A DNA stretch of 64,000 nt from Seongchinamella sediminis (GCF_003457605.1 NZ_QRAN01000006.1:1-64000), one strand, 5' to 3'. Positions 1-9,161 are shown, numbered from the stretch's first letter. Made by a program: numbers and translations. The notes: generated by a model from the sequence alone, not told the origin.

Positions 1-2
1 AG

Positions 3-509
3 TATCTCGGCAAAGGCGTTGACCAGGTGCGCCGCGATGAGCACCGCCTGCTGCTCAAAGCCGGTGATCCGCAGCTGAAAGGCACCAAATACCAGTGGCT
101 GCGGAGTCCGGACAACATGAGTTGGCACCAACGACGTGCCTTTACCTCGCTGCGCAACTCCACGTTGAAAACGGCTCGTGCCTGGGCAATGAAAGACTTT
201 GCGGCGCAGCTGTGGCACTACAAGCACCGGACGTGGGCGATGAAGGGCTGGAAACGCCTGATCAACTGGATGTCTCGCAGTCGCCTGGCGCCGATGAAGA
301 AAGTGGCAGCTACGCTGAAGAAGCACCTGTGGGGCATTATCAACGCCGTTGTTCTCAATGCCGATAACAGTCATGCCGAGAGCATCAACAGCCGAATCAA
401 GACGGTAAAGACGCGAGCGCGAGGGTTCCGCAACAAGCAACGATTCCGCGATGCCATCTACTTCCATCTCGGCGGCCTACAGTTGTATCCGGCTGGAGTT
501 CGTCAATGA
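3..509 (+). CDS. ISL3-family transposase, C-terminal part (5' end outside window)
   Basis: The frame is open to the window edge, so this is the 3' part of a longer gene; a GTG at 27 is internal. The product resembles the C-terminal half of ISL3-type DDE transposases: an early Val-Arg-Arg-Asp-Glu-His stretch, a Lys-Gly-Thr-Lys-Tyr-Gln-Trp-Leu segment, and near the end a His-Ala-Glu-Ser-Ile-Asn-Ser-Arg-Ile-Lys motif that would supply the last catalytic Glu. The reading frame runs intact to TGA at 507-509, immediately before a candidate terminal inverted repeat. Whether the element is complete cannot be judged because the N-terminal half is missing from the window. Confidence 0.85.
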   Translation, partial: YLGKGVDQVRRDEHRLLLKAGDPQLKGTKYQWLRSPDNMSWHQRRAFTSLRNSTLKTARAWAMKDFAAQLWHYKHRTWAMKGWKRLINWMSRSRLAPMKKVAATLKKHLWGIINAVVLNADNSHAESINSRIKTVKTRARGFRNKQRFRDAIYFHLGGLQLYPAGVRQ

Positions 510-513
510 TTAC

Positions 514-535
514 CCACCATGATTGGTGAAGACCC
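514..535. repeat. Candidate right terminal inverted repeat of the ISL3 element
   Basis: Directly after the transposase stop lies a segment whose reverse complement begins GGGTCTTCACC, the kind of G-rich start seen at ISL3-family ends. The position, a few bases beyond the stop codon, fits. The matching left end is outside the window, so this is a candidate only. Confidence 0.4.
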
Positions 536-654
536 ACAAAGAAAGGCATCAAGGCGCCTTCGGTGTGGGACAGTTTCGTATAGAGGTGGCCCCATTTAAT
601 GGAATCGTCAATGAACAAACGTAAAAGCGTGGCGCCCTTGCCGATATTCGCGAC

Positions 655-729
655 GGCTTCGCAAGCGCGGATATGCTTGAGCCGGTATTGCTGGCGCTCA
701 GTGAGGGGGTTCTACTGGGTACTACTCAT
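655..729 (-). pseudogene. Fragment of an IS66-type accessory gene (tnpA-like)
   Basis: Read on the minus strand from an ATG at 729, the sequence encodes Met-Ser-Ser-Thr-Gln, then an in-frame TAG, then NPLTERQQYRLKHIRACEA. That last segment looks like the N-terminus of the small TnpA/accessory proteins of IS66 elements. After about 23 codons the resemblance stops and the frame runs into unrelated sequence. This is a truncated, stop-containing remnant. Identification rests on a short match from memory. Confidence 0.4.
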
Positions 730-739
730 GGTGCGGCTC

Positions 740-759
740 CTGTCAGTGGTGACTGACAG
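740..759. repeat. 8-bp perfect inverted repeat with 4-nt spacer
   Basis: Arms CTGTCAGT (740-747) and ACTGACAG (752-759) flank GGTG. It is just outside the 5' end of the IS66-like fragment and 65 bp past the stop codon of the ATPase gene, so it could be a terminator stem, a protein-binding site or an element boundary. No T-run follows. Confidence 0.45.
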
Positions 760-823
760 GGTGCAGGCCGTCTCGGTTCAGATGAAGGGCGTGGTTAACT
801 TGGCGCTTACGTTGTATGCGTAC

Positions 824-2074
824 TTAAACCCCCAGCGCGCCAACTGGCACGACAGCCACACCATCCTCGCGACGGTAGCCGTACCCCGCGCCGATAATGA
901 CTCCGAGCAGCGCGGGCTCACCACATTTACGTGTATCCACCCGATCGGCAAATTTCAGCAGGTTGCTGGCCGCGTCATCAACGTGTCCGGTACCCAGCTT
1001 GATTTCCAGTGCGGCCCAGCGGCCGTCGGCTGTTTCAATGATGGCATCGACTTCCAGGCCCGTGTTGTCCCGGTAATGGAGCACCCTGGCGTCGTTCGCC
1101 TGTGCATAAACACGGAGGTCTCTCACCACCATGGATTCGAACAGCAGGCCCAGCAGGTTCATGTCCTTTAGAAGGCGTTCCGGCGTGGCCCGCAGAGCCG
1201 CCACGGCCAGCGAGGGATCGACAAAATGCCGTTTGGCGGCGCTGCGCAGGATGGATCTCGATCGTAGATGCGGCGCCCAGGCTGGTTGATCTTCGATAAT
1301 CATCAATCGCTCCAGCGCATCGAGATATCCGCGCACGGTCTCGTCTTCCAGCGCACCGTCGGAACCTCCAGCATCGGTCGCGAGTGACCGGGTCGCCACC
1401 GGTGTGGCCACGTTGCGGGCAAGGGACTGGGTAACACGCGTCACCTTGAAGGGGTCGCGCCTGCCTCCGTCCAGACGATTGATGTCCACGCGAGTGATCT
1501 CTTCCATGTAATCCCGCGCCCGTTGCAGCGCCTGCCTGACGTCCAGTACCTGATGCGCCGGCCAGCCCCCCACGGCGATTCTTTCAACAATATCGCCGAT
1601 CGAGAGGCCGGGATCCGGGCAATGCTCGAACAGGCCAGAGAGACAATTGCCCAGCGATGCAACGCCGCTGGCATGGCCGGTTTCAAAAAGTGACATCGGA
1701 CGCAAGCGCAGGCGGGTTAGACGCCCGGCACCTGTATGTCGTGTGATATCGTCTGCTGGTACGGCAGACCCCGTCAGGATGAATTGACCCGGCAGACCGC
1801 GCTCGTCCACGGTGCGGCGTATATGATTCCAGATCGCCGGCTCTATCTGCCATTCATCGATTAGTCGTGGAGTCTTGCCCTCGAGCACCAGCTTTGGCTC
1901 GATGGCGAGTGCCTGCCTGGCGTTATCGTCGATATCCAGCAGTACCTCGCTGGCTGCGAGCTGGCGTGCGGTCTCTGTTTTACCACAGGCCTTTGGACCC
2001 TCTATGACCACTGCGCCCGTAGATGTGAGCCTCGTGGCAAGCTCCGCGTCGGCGATCCTGGCTCGATAAGTCAT
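824..2074 (-). CDS. AAA-family ATPase with DUF4143 domain
   Basis: This 416-residue protein has an N-terminal P-loop (Gly-Pro-Lys-Ala-Cys-Gly-Lys-Thr-Glu-Thr, about residues 26-35), a Walker-B-like Leu-Ile-Asp-Glu-Trp near residue 72, and a sensor segment Gln-Phe-Ile-Leu-Thr-Gly-Ser typical of AAA_14 ATPases. The C-terminal half fits DUF4143, with the nuclease-like Glu-Val-Asp-Ala-Ile and Ala-Leu-Glu-Ile-Lys patterns near residues 341-360. The biological role of this family is not established; members are scattered and often sit with mobile DNA, as here between two IS remnants. The product ends in a short hydrophobic tail at the stop and looks intact. Confidence 0.85.
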   Translation of the reverse strand: MTYRARIADAELATRLTSTGAVVIEGPKACGKTETARQLAASEVLLDIDDNARQALAIEPKLVLEGKTPRLIDEWQIEPAIWNHIRRTVDERGLPGQFILTGSAVPADDITRHTGAGRLTRLRLRPMSLFETGHASGVASLGNCLSGLFEHCPDPGLSIGDIVERIAVGGWPAHQVLDVRQALQRARDYMEEITRVDINRLDGGRRDPFKVTRVTQSLARNVATPVATRSLATDAGGSDGALEDETVRGYLDALERLMIIEDQPAWAPHLRSRSILRSAAKRHFVDPSLAVAALRATPERLLKDMNLLGLLFESMVVRDLRVYAQANDARVLHYRDNTGLEVDAIIETADGRWAALEIKLGTGHVDDAASNLLKFADRVDTRKCGEPALLGVIIGAGYGYRREDGVAVVPVGALGV

Positions 2075-2103
2075 GTTTAGTGTCCACTGGCGAGATACGG
2101 ACG

Positions 2104-2109
2104 ATTATA
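2104..2109 (-). promoter_or_regulatory. Candidate -10 box for the DUF4143 ATPase gene
   Basis: On the minus strand a perfect TATAAT sits about 30 bp upstream of the ATG at 2074, inside a strongly AT-rich stretch (about 2101-2190). No good -35 element is visible at the ideal spacing. The base composition contrasts with the GC-rich surroundings and suggests imported DNA. Confidence 0.45.
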
Positions 2110-2287
2110 TTGCTTTTATACGTAAATATGTAACACATTTATTCGTTAAAATATAATATTTATAATCGGTAAATTGTAATGTGATCACAGGCCAGAAATG
2201 CAGGGTGATTAATCCCTGAGTGGATATTCGCAATCGGATTGTATTTCCAGGCAGCGAGGTGCAGGCTGTGGCTGGCGAAATCGTAAT

Positions 2288-2737
2288 TCAAGCAGCCACT
2301 GGTAGTTGAAAAAGACCACGGCAATGTCTGTCCCATAGATAATTGGTGAGATCAACGACCTTGTCGTTACCTGAAGAATCAGGCGTAACGCCATGTTGGC
2401 TCGAATGACACCGATGTTCGTTGTAGTAGCGTTGGTAGTCTCTAAGCTTGTTCTCCAGATCAGTCACAGTCCAGAAAAAGGCCTGGTCCAGTAGTTCTCT
2501 CCTGATGCTGCCGATTAAACGCTCAACAAATGGATGAGACATCGTTTCATGTGGCAGTGACCTGATCGCTTCGATATCCAGCACGCGCCGGACGGTGTCC
2601 TTGTCCAGATCCAGTCCGAATGCCAGGTTTATCTGCTGGGCAATTCGCGGATAACCGAATCGTGGATTTCGTTGTTTCATTTCAACGACGGCTTCGATCA
2701 CTTCTGTGGAAGGAGAGCAGTGTAGAAGGCTTGATAA
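2288..2737 (-). pseudogene. Integrase-core (IS3/IS481-like) transposase remnant with internal deletion
   Basis: The minus-strand product begins with an HTH-like segment (Glu-Met-Lys-Gln-Arg-Asn-Pro-Arg-Phe-Gly-Tyr) and a linker ending Val-Arg-Arg-Val-Leu. It then jumps directly to the last part of the rve catalytic core: His-Pro-Phe-Val-Glu-Arg-Leu-Ile-Gly, with the final catalytic Glu, and a complete C-terminus ending Gly-Leu-Phe-Gln-Leu-Pro-Val-Ala-Ala. The region that should hold the first two catalytic Asp residues, roughly 100 residues, is missing although the frame is kept. Upstream of the GTG at 2701 the homology continues in another frame for a few codons, so a frameshift is also present. 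The gene cannot encode an active transposase. Confidence 0.8.
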
Positions 2738-3190
2738 TCACTGTTCGCCGAATCTAACCGTTTCTTTACCCGTTTGGCGTACGACGACTGTTCCCGCCAG
2801 CTTGTCGTGGAATCCTTGTTTGCGCTTATCGATACCCACCCAGATTATGCCGAGCATCAGCGGCAAGATGGAAACGTAATAACCGAGGTATCGGCCGATG
2901 GCCTTGGGGGTAGAGATGGCTTGCCCTGTGTTGGCATCAACCACTCTCAACCGCAGAGCCAGCTTTCCGGGAGTGCCCATAAATTTGACCCAGAACCAAA
3001 CGGTGGCGACCGCGGGTAGGATGTACTGCAGCAGGATGTCCCAGAATCCTTTCACCGCCGTTTGATCGGTCCAGTAGGCTGCGCCATATATTAACGTTAG
3101 CGGTATTACACAGACGATGACTAACAGGAGTGTATCTATCAGTGCGGCCGCAACTCTGATCCAGAACCCAGCGTATTCTTGTTCTTCCAT
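2738..3190 (-). CDS. RDD family integral membrane protein
   Basis: The 150-residue product has the RDD layout: an N-terminal Gly-Phe-Trp-Ile-Arg-Val-Ala-Ala-Ala-Leu-Ile-Asp segment (Arg12, Asp19), three to four hydrophobic helices, and the Gly-Thr-Pro-Gly-Lys loop between them, then a second Asp near Gly-Ile-Asp-Lys-Arg-Lys-Gln-Gly. An AAGGAGAG ribosome-binding site lies 8 nt before the ATG at 3190. The function of RDD proteins is mostly unknown; some act as ion antiporters. Its stop abuts the transposase remnant, so an element inserted right behind it. Confidence 0.85.
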   Translation of the reverse strand: MEEQEYAGFWIRVAAALIDTLLLVIVCVIPLTLIYGAAYWTDQTAVKGFWDILLQYILPAVATVWFWVKFMGTPGKLALRLRVVDANTGQAISTPKAIGRYLGYYVSILPLMLGIIWVGIDKRKQGFHDKLAGTVVVRQTGKETVRFGEQ

Positions 3191-3398
3191 GAGGCTATCT
3201 CTCCTTGGTTGGTGCGCGCCGCCGATAATGTACCACGCATGTAGGCAGAAATCGTAGCAGCTCGTCAGCGGTAAATGATATCGCTCAAACTATATTGATC
3301 TTGCCTGGCTTGTGGCAGCGCCCCTTCCCATCGACCTTTTCTCGCACCGGTTTTTGCAGGCCGACTACACTACCTGACAGCCCCCTGCATTTGCCCCA

Positions 3399-3418
3399 AC
3401 TGTCAACAGCTTGACAGT
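3399..3418. promoter_or_regulatory. CRP-family-type operator, ACTGTCA-N6-TGACAGT
   Basis: A perfect 7-bp inverted repeat (3399-3405 and 3412-3418) with a 6-nt spacer lies about 60-70 bp upstream of the indolepyruvate oxidoreductase start. The same arms and spacing recur at 18249-18268, and related sites occur at 11744-11759 and 18293-18308. Half-site plus N6 spacing is the geometry used by CRP/FNR-superfamily dimers. Confidence 0.6.
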
Positions 3419-3468
3419 ATTCCGGCGCCTGGCGGGCGACGATAGTCTGGTTCGATTCCCTGGTCTAA

Positions 3469-6400
3469 ATGGTGCTGAATATGGCAGAGCAAACCGCGGC
3501 AAGTGCGTCCGTCTCCCTTGACGACAAGTTCGAGATCACTCATGGGCGAATCTTCATCAACGGCAACCAGGCGTTGGTGCGCCTGCCGCTTATCCAGCAG
3601 GAGCTGGACCGGCAGCAGGGCCTGAACACCGCTGGCTACCTGACCGGCTATCGCGGGTCGCCCCTGGGGGGGCTGGACGCCACCCTGTGGCGGGAGCAGC
3701 GTCGGCTCGAGGCCCACAACATCGTGTTCCAGCCGGGCATGAACGAGGACCTGGCCGCCACCGCTGTCTGGGGCACCCAGCAGCTGGCGGGGGTCGAGAA
3801 CCCCAAGTACGACGGGGTATTCTCCTACTGGTATGGCAAGGGCCCCGGCGTCGACCGCTCCGGCGACCCGCTCAAGCACGGCAACTACAACGGCACCAAC
3901 CGCAACGGCGGGGTACTGGTGCTGTATGGCGATGACCATCCGGGCAAGTCGTCCACTATCGCCCACCAGAGCGAGCAGGCGCTGGCGGCGAACAGCATTC
4001 CCTCCCTGTATCCCGCCAGCGTGGCCGAGTTCATCGAGTTCGGCCTGTACGGCTGGGCCCTGTCGCGTTATTGCGGCCTGTGGGTCGGCTTCAAGACCGT
4101 GAACGAGACGGTGGAACAGACTGCCACCGTCGATATCGACCTCGACAAGCTCAAGTTCGACTGGCCGGAGCGGGGCGAGCTGCCGGTGAATACGGTGAAC
4201 ATCGAGAACGACCAGTACCTGCTGCCGGTCATCAGCTACGAACTCAACCTCAACCGCTATCGCCTGCCCCTGCTGCACCGCTTCGTGCGCGCCAACCCGA
4301 TCGACAAGACCCCGGTGGTCAGTTCCCGCCGCAAGCTGGGGATCGTCACCGCCGGCAAGGCCTACACGGACGTGGTGCAGGCACTGCAGCTGCTGGGTAT
4401 CGATGAGCAGCGCGCCGAAGCGCTGGGGCTGTCGGTGTACAAGGTGGGCCTGATCTGGCCGCTCGAGCCCGAGGGCCTCAAGGCATTCGCCGCCGGTCAT
4501 GAGGAGTTACTCTTCATCGAGGAGAAGCGCGCCTTCATGGAGCCGCAGGCGGCGAGCATTCTGTTCAATGAAGCCGAGCGGCCACGGATTATTGGCAAGG
4601 TGGACGAGGCTGGCGCATCGCTGTTGCCCGTCGACGAACAACTGGAGCCCCGGGACGTGGCGCGCGTTATCGCCGGGCGCCTGCGTCGCTGCGGCAGTGG
4701 CGACGCGGCCCTGGATGCCCGCCTGGACCTCTTCGGTGACAGCGCCGGGGAGGCATCCTCCACGGCACCCGCTGCGGTGCGCGGCCCCTATTTCTGTTCC
4801 GGCTGTCCGCACAACACCTCCACCCGGGTCCCGGAGGGCAGCGTTGCCATGGCTGGTATCGGCTGTCATACCATGGCAGCGGTGTACCGCCCCGATACCG
4901 TGGCGCCGGCGCATATGGGCGGCGAGGGGGCGCAGTGGTCCGGGCTGCAGCACTTCTGCGAGCGCGATCACGTGTTCCAGAACATGGGGGACGGCACCTT
5001 CTTTCATTCGGGGCTGATGTGTGTGCGCAACTCAGTCGCTACCGGGGCCAACATCACCTACAAGATCCTCTACAACGACGCCGTGGCCATGACCGGCGGC
5101 CAGCCGGTGGACGGCCAGATTTCCGTCGCCGACATGGCCAGGCAGGTCCTGGCCGAGCGCATCAGGGGCCTGGCGCTGGTCAGTGACGACCCGGCCAAGT
5201 TCCGCTCCGGCGACCTGCCTGCCGGTGTGGAGGTGTATCACCGGGACGAGCTGGACCACGTGCAGAAGACCATGCGCAAGATTCCCGGCACCACGGTCAT
5301 CATCTACGAGCAGACCTGCGCGGCCGAGAAACGCCGGCGGCGCAAGCGCGGCACCTATCCGGACCCGGCCCAGCGGCTGTTCATCAACCAGGAGGTGTGC
5401 GAGGGCTGCGGCGACTGCTCGAAGCAGTCCACCTGCGTCAGTCTCGAACCCGTGGAAACCAGCAGGGGCACCAAACGTGCCATCGACCAGAGCTCCTGTA
5501 ACAAGGACTACAGCTGCAAGAAGGGCTTCTGTCCCTCCTTCGTCACGGTGCGCGGCGGCAGCCTGCGCAAGGCGAAAGCCGCCTCCCTCGACGACAGCCT
5601 GTTCGCGGCGCTGCCGGCGCCCCGGCCCTGCGCGTTGGACGGCGCCTACGGGGTCATGGTGGCTGGCATCGGCGGCACCGGGGTGATCACCGTCAGCGCG
5701 GTGCTGGGCATGGCCGCCCACATCGACGGCAAGGCGGCCTCCATTTTCGATATGACCGGTCTGTCGCAGAAAAACGGCGCCGTGTTCAGCCACCTGAAAA
5801 TTGCCACCGATCCCGGGCAACTGGGCGCCCAGAAGCTCGGCCTGGGGGACGCCCAGCTGCTGATGGGCTTCGACCTGGTGGCATCGGTGGCCGATGACGC
5901 CTTCCGCAGCGTGGGCCCGGCAACCCGGGTCATCGGCAACAGCAAGGTCACCCAGACCGTGCTGTTCCAGCTGATTCCGGGGACCCGGGTGGATGATTCA
6001 CTGCTGGTACAGCGCCTCAACGGCGCGGTGGGCAGCGACAATGCCCACTATGTGGATGCCACCGGCATTGCCCGGGCCATCCTCGGTGACTCCATCGGTA
6101 CCAACATGTTCATGGTCGGCTATGCCTCCCAGCAGGGCATGCTGCCCCTGTCACCGGAGGCGATCCGTCAGGCCATCGCCCTGAACGGCACCGCGGTGGC
6201 CTTCAACCAGCGCGCCTTTGAGCTCGGCCGGCTCTGCGCCCATGACCCGCAGGCGCTGGTTCCCTATCTGCCGCAGGCGCGACAGGAAGCGAGCCTGCCG
6301 ACGACGCTGGAGGCGGCCCGTTCCGCGGGCATCGAGCTGTTGACCCAGTACCAGAACGCCGCCTACGCAGAGCGCTTCAGCGCGCTGGTGGACCGGGTTG

Positions 6401-6978
6401 CCCGGGCGGAGCGCGCCCTTGCCCCGGAGTCGGAGCAGCTGGCCGTGGCCACGGCCAACAGTATGGCCAAGCTGATGGCCTACAAGGACGAATACGAGGT
6501 GGCGCGCTTTTACAGCGATCCGAAGTTCATGGAGCGCCTGAGCTCTGTGTTCGAGGGCGACTTCGAACTGCGCTTTAACCTGGCGCCACCCCTGCTGTCG
6601 GGCAAGGATCCCAACACCGGGCTGCCGGTGAAGCGGGAGTACGGCGGCTGGATGATGAAGGTGTTCCCGCTGTTGGCGAAATTCAAGTTCCTGCGGGGTA
6701 CCGCTCTGGACCCCTTCGGCTACCTCGCCGAACGTCGGGCGGAGCGCCAGCTGATCGAGGATTTCGAACAGCTGATGGAGCGGGTGATTGCGCAGCTGAA
6801 CAGCGGGAATCTCCCGGTGGCCCTGCAGCTGGCCGCGTCCCCCATGGAAATCAAGGGTTACGGGCACGTCAAGGACGAGGCCATCGACAGCGTCAGGCGG
6901 CAGCAGGAGGATCTGTGGCAGCGGATGAGCGGGCAAGCCGAGATCGTACAATTGGTCGATCCCGCGGGCGCGGCCTGA
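3469..6978 (+). CDS. Indolepyruvate ferredoxin oxidoreductase, fused alpha/beta type
   Basis: This 1169-residue protein is the fused proteobacterial form of the 2-oxoacid:ferredoxin oxidoreductase that decarboxylates aryl (or branched) pyruvates to acyl-CoA. Domain order: pyruvate-binding-like N-terminus; a Cys-Ser-Gly-Cys-Pro-His-Asn segment near residue 443; the TPP domain with Gly-Ile-Gly-Cys-His and Gly-Asp-Gly-Thr-Phe-Phe near 465-508; a cysteine-rich iron-sulfur region at about 644-690 (Cys-Glu-Gly-Cys-Gly-Asp-Cys); and the gamma domain starting Gly-Ile-Gly-Gly-Thr-Gly-Val near 732. An alternative ATG at 3481 would drop four residues and gives a more usual N-terminus; neither start has a strong Shine-Dalgarno. 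It is a single-gene unit behind a candidate CRP-type operator. Confidence 0.92.
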   Translation: MVLNMAEQTAASASVSLDDKFEITHGRIFINGNQALVRLPLIQQELDRQQGLNTAGYLTGYRGSPLGGLDATLWREQRRLEAHNIVFQPGMNEDLAATAVWGTQQLAGVENPKYDGVFSYWYGKGPGVDRSGDPLKHGNYNGTNRNGGVLVLYGDDHPGKSSTIAHQSEQALAANSIPSLYPASVAEFIEFGLYGWALSRYCGLWVGFKTVNETVEQTATVDIDLDKLKFDWPERGELPVNTVNIENDQYLLPVISYELNLNRYRLPLLHRFVRANPIDKTPVVSSRRKLGIVTAGKAYTDVVQALQLLGIDEQRAEALGLSVYKVGLIWPLEPEGLKAFAAGHEELLFIEEKRAFMEPQAASILFNEAERPRIIGKVDEAGASLLPVDEQLEPRDVARVIAGRLRRCGSGDAALDARLDLFGDSAGEASSTAPAAVRGPYFCSGCPHNTSTRVPEGSVAMAGIGCHTMAAVYRPDTVAPAHMGGEGAQWSGLQHFCERDHVFQNMGDGTFFHSGLMCVRNSVATGANITYKILYNDAVAMTGGQPVDGQISVADMARQVLAERIRGLALVSDDPAKFRSGDLPAGVEVYHRDELDHVQKTMRKIPGTTVIIYEQTCAAEKRRRRKRGTYPDPAQRLFINQEVCEGCGDCSKQSTCVSLEPVETSRGTKRAIDQSSCNKDYSCKKGFCPSFVTVRGGSLRKAKAASLDDSLFAALPAPRPCALDGAYGVMVAGIGGTGVITVSAVLGMAAHIDGKAASIFDMTGLSQKNGAVFSHLKIATDPGQLGAQKLGLGDAQLLMGFDLVASVADDAFRSVGPATRVIGNSKVTQTVLFQLIPGTRVDDSLLVQRLNGAVGSDNAHYVDATGIARAILGDSIGTNMFMVGYASQQGMLPLSPEAIRQAIALNGTAVAFNQRAFELGRLCAHDPQALVPYLPQARQEASLPTTLEAARSAGIELLTQYQNAAYAERFSALVDRVARAERALAPESEQLAVATANSMAKLMAYKDEYEVARFYSDPKFMERLSSVFEGDFELRFNLAPPLLSGKDPNTGLPVKREYGGWMMKVFPLLAKFKFLRGTALDPFGYLAERRAERQLIEDFEQLMERVIAQLNSGNLPVALQLAASPMEIKGYGHVKDEAIDSVRRQQEDLWQRMSGQAEIVQLVDPAGAA

Positions 6979-7146
6979 GGCTTGAGAGACACGGCTCTGG
7001 ACAGCTAAGCGGGGGGGGCAAACGCGCTCTATCGGTATTCAGGGTAGTGAGGCCGGCTGCGGCATAGCTCGATGCCGTACCTCTGCTACCCGCCCAATGC
7101 TGGCAACTAAACAAAACGACAATTAACCAGAAAAAGGAAAACAGCT

Positions 7147-8988
7147 ATGCCCTGCAACTACTGGATAGGAATGAGCGCGCTCACCGCGACCCTGCTTTGC
7201 GCGCCCGGGGCGCTCGCCGCGGAGGCGGCGGGGACGCAGCTCTACTGGGGCGATACCCACCTGCACACCAGCAATTCATTCGACGTCTACCTGTTCAATA
7301 CACCGACATCTACGCCGGACACTGCGCTGCGCTTCGCCCGCGGCCTGCCGGTGGTGAGCCCGACCACCCAGACTCGCTGGCAACTCAGCGTGCCCCTGGA
7401 CTTTGCCGTGGTGTCCGACCACGCGGAGCTGTTGGGGTCGATCCCGCGGATGTTTCGCGGTGACGAGGATATCGTCGGCACCAAAGCCGGCAGTGCCCTG
7501 CGCAAACTCGGGGGTGAGGAAAGCGAGGAGGAACTGCAGGCTATCTACGACGAGGTGGTGAGCGTGGGCAGTGGTCTGGGTTCGAAGCTCGGCCTGACCC
7601 CGGGCGACCTGATCGCCGGCCTGCACGCCGGCGACAAGCGTCGGCCCGCCTGGGAAGCCAATATCGACACCGTGGAGCACCACAATACGCCGGGCGAGTT
7701 CACCGCGTTTATTGGCTGGGAGTGGAGCGCCCAGCCAAAAGCCGGCAACCTGCACCGGGTGGTCTTCACGCCCCAGGGGGGCGACGTGGCGCGGCAGTTC
7801 CTGCCCTACAGCTCCCTGGAGAGTGGTGATCCACGGGACCTCTGGGCCTGGCTGGAGGAGACCCAGCAACGCACCGGGGCGGATTTCGTCGCCATACCCC
7901 ACAACGGCAACATCAGCATGGGGCAGATGTTCCCGCTGGTGGACCAGGACGGTGATCCACTGGATGCAGAATACGCCCGCGCCCGGGAGAAGTGGGAGCG
8001 GGTGATAGAGATCACCCAGATCAAGGGCGACAGTGAGACCCATCCGCTGCTGTCACCGACCGACGAGTTCGCTGATTTCGAGACCTTTCCTTTCGTGTTG
8101 ACCCCGGACGGCCGCACCCCGGACCCCACCGAGGGCGACTACGTGCGCGCGGCTTTCAAGCGGGGGCTGGCCTGGGAGGAGCAGTTGGGCGTCAATCCCT
8201 TCAAGGCCGGGGTGATCGGCAGCACCGACAGTCATACGGGAATGAGTGCGGCCGAGGAAGATAACTTCGCCGGCAAGGGCCAGCACGATTCCCGCCCTGG
8301 GCTGCGCCCCAAGTTGACCGGCATCGGCGGCTCCCGGGGCTGGGATATGGGCGCTGCGGGCTACGCCGCTGTGTGGGCCACGGAAAACTCCCGCCAGGCG
8401 ATCTTCGAGGCCTTCCAGCGCCGCGAGGTGTACGCGACCACCGGACCGCGGATTACCCTGCGTTTCTTCGGCGGCTTCGCCTTTGAGCAGGCCGACACCC
8501 GGGCCCGGGACCTGGCCGGCACGGGCTACCGCAAGGGTGTCCCCATGGGCGGCGACCTGGCGGGCAGCGATGACCAGGCACCGGGATTCCTGGTGGCCGC
8601 GTTCAAGGACCCCAACGGCGCCAATCTCGACCGGGTGCAGATCGTCAAGGGCTGGCTGCGGGAGGACGGTACAACTGCTGAAAAAGTCTATGACGTGGCC
8701 CTGTCCGACGGGCGCGCCGACGGTGCGGTGATGGTGGGCAACACGGTGGACCTCGAGACCGGCAGCTACAGCAACAGCATCGGCGCCAGCGACTTCACGG
8801 TCTTGTGGAAGGATCCCGATTTCGATCCGGCGCAGCGCGCTTTCTATTATGCGCGGGTACTGGAGATTCCGACCCCGCGCCACTCGCTGCTGGACGCTAT
8901 TGCCCTGGGCCTCGACGTCGCCGAGACCGGCCACCCCGCGACCATACAGGAGCGGGTCTACAGTTCGCCGATCTGGTACACGCCCTGA
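7147..8988 (+). CDS. DUF3604 (PHP-like) exported protein, copy 1
   Basis: The 613-residue product starts with a Sec signal peptide (cleavage near residue 25, after Gly-Ala-Leu-Ala-Ala). It has the DUF3604 metal-site motifs that resemble PHP phosphoesterases: Gly-Asp-Thr-His-Leu-His-Thr near 36-42, Ser-Asp-His-Ala-Glu near 92, Pro-His-Asn-Gly-Asn near 251, and Ser-Thr-Asp-Ser-His-Thr near 359. The biochemical role of DUF3604 is not known; a metal-dependent periplasmic hydrolase is inference. A good AAAGGA ribosome-binding site precedes the ATG. A second DUF3604 gene at 28993 ends in the same Ser-Ser-Pro-Ile-Trp-Tyr-Thr-Pro C-terminus. Confidence 0.88.
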   Translation: MPCNYWIGMSALTATLLCAPGALAAEAAGTQLYWGDTHLHTSNSFDVYLFNTPTSTPDTALRFARGLPVVSPTTQTRWQLSVPLDFAVVSDHAELLGSIPRMFRGDEDIVGTKAGSALRKLGGEESEEELQAIYDEVVSVGSGLGSKLGLTPGDLIAGLHAGDKRRPAWEANIDTVEHHNTPGEFTAFIGWEWSAQPKAGNLHRVVFTPQGGDVARQFLPYSSLESGDPRDLWAWLEETQQRTGADFVAIPHNGNISMGQMFPLVDQDGDPLDAEYARAREKWERVIEITQIKGDSETHPLLSPTDEFADFETFPFVLTPDGRTPDPTEGDYVRAAFKRGLAWEEQLGVNPFKAGVIGSTDSHTGMSAAEEDNFAGKGQHDSRPGLRPKLTGIGGSRGWDMGAAGYAAVWATENSRQAIFEAFQRREVYATTGPRITLRFFGGFAFEQADTRARDLAGTGYRKGVPMGGDLAGSDDQAPGFLVAAFKDPNGANLDRVQIVKGWLREDGTTAEKVYDVALSDGRADGAVMVGNTVDLETGSYSNSIGASDFTVLWKDPDFDPAQRAFYYARVLEIPTPRHSLLDAIALGLDVAETGHPATIQERVYSSPIWYTP

Positions 8989-8993
8989 GCAAG

Positions 8994-9016
8994 CGGCGCT
9001 GCGCGCCCCAGCGCCG
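8994..9016 (+). terminator. GC-rich hairpin after DUF3604 copy 1
   Basis: An 8-bp perfect stem, CGGCGCTG (8994-9001) pairing with CAGCGCCG (9009-9016), begins 6 nt after the stop codon. There is no T-run, so it is a terminator-like or mRNA-stabilising hairpin. Confidence 0.45.
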
Positions 9017-9161
9017 AGGCTGCGCGCCGCCACCTTCACAGCCAGCACCAGCGGCATTACCGATATTTCAGGCAGCGGACGGCGGCCACCCGGCGCCTGC
9101 TTTTCCATGATTTTTTCCTGATCGATTCTCCTGCTACACTGGCCGGCGGCCCCAAGGGCAT

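Larger units (their letters stand above)
536..823. other. Gene-poor IS junction region
   Basis: Between the ISL3 end and the stop of the DUF4143 ATPase there is no complete gene. It holds the IS66-like fragment (655-729) and a perfect 8-bp inverted repeat (CTGTCAGT / ACTGACAG, 4-nt spacer) at 740-759. The stretch looks like a mosaic of element ends. Confidence 0.5.

Noticed and set aside
599-1171. A 190-codon plus-strand frame
   Set aside because: It spans the IS66 scrap and the antisense of the DUF4143 gene and has no coherent protein character.
3403-4500. A 365-codon minus-strand frame, and similar frames opposite the PQQ dehydrogenase, sulfatase and TonB receptor
   Set aside because: All are opposite well-recognised genes and show no domain.
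7060-7077. Hairpin CGGCAT/ATGCCG before DUF3604 copy 1
   Set aside because: Only a 6-bp stem without T-run and close to a start codon; not strong enough to call a terminator or operator.
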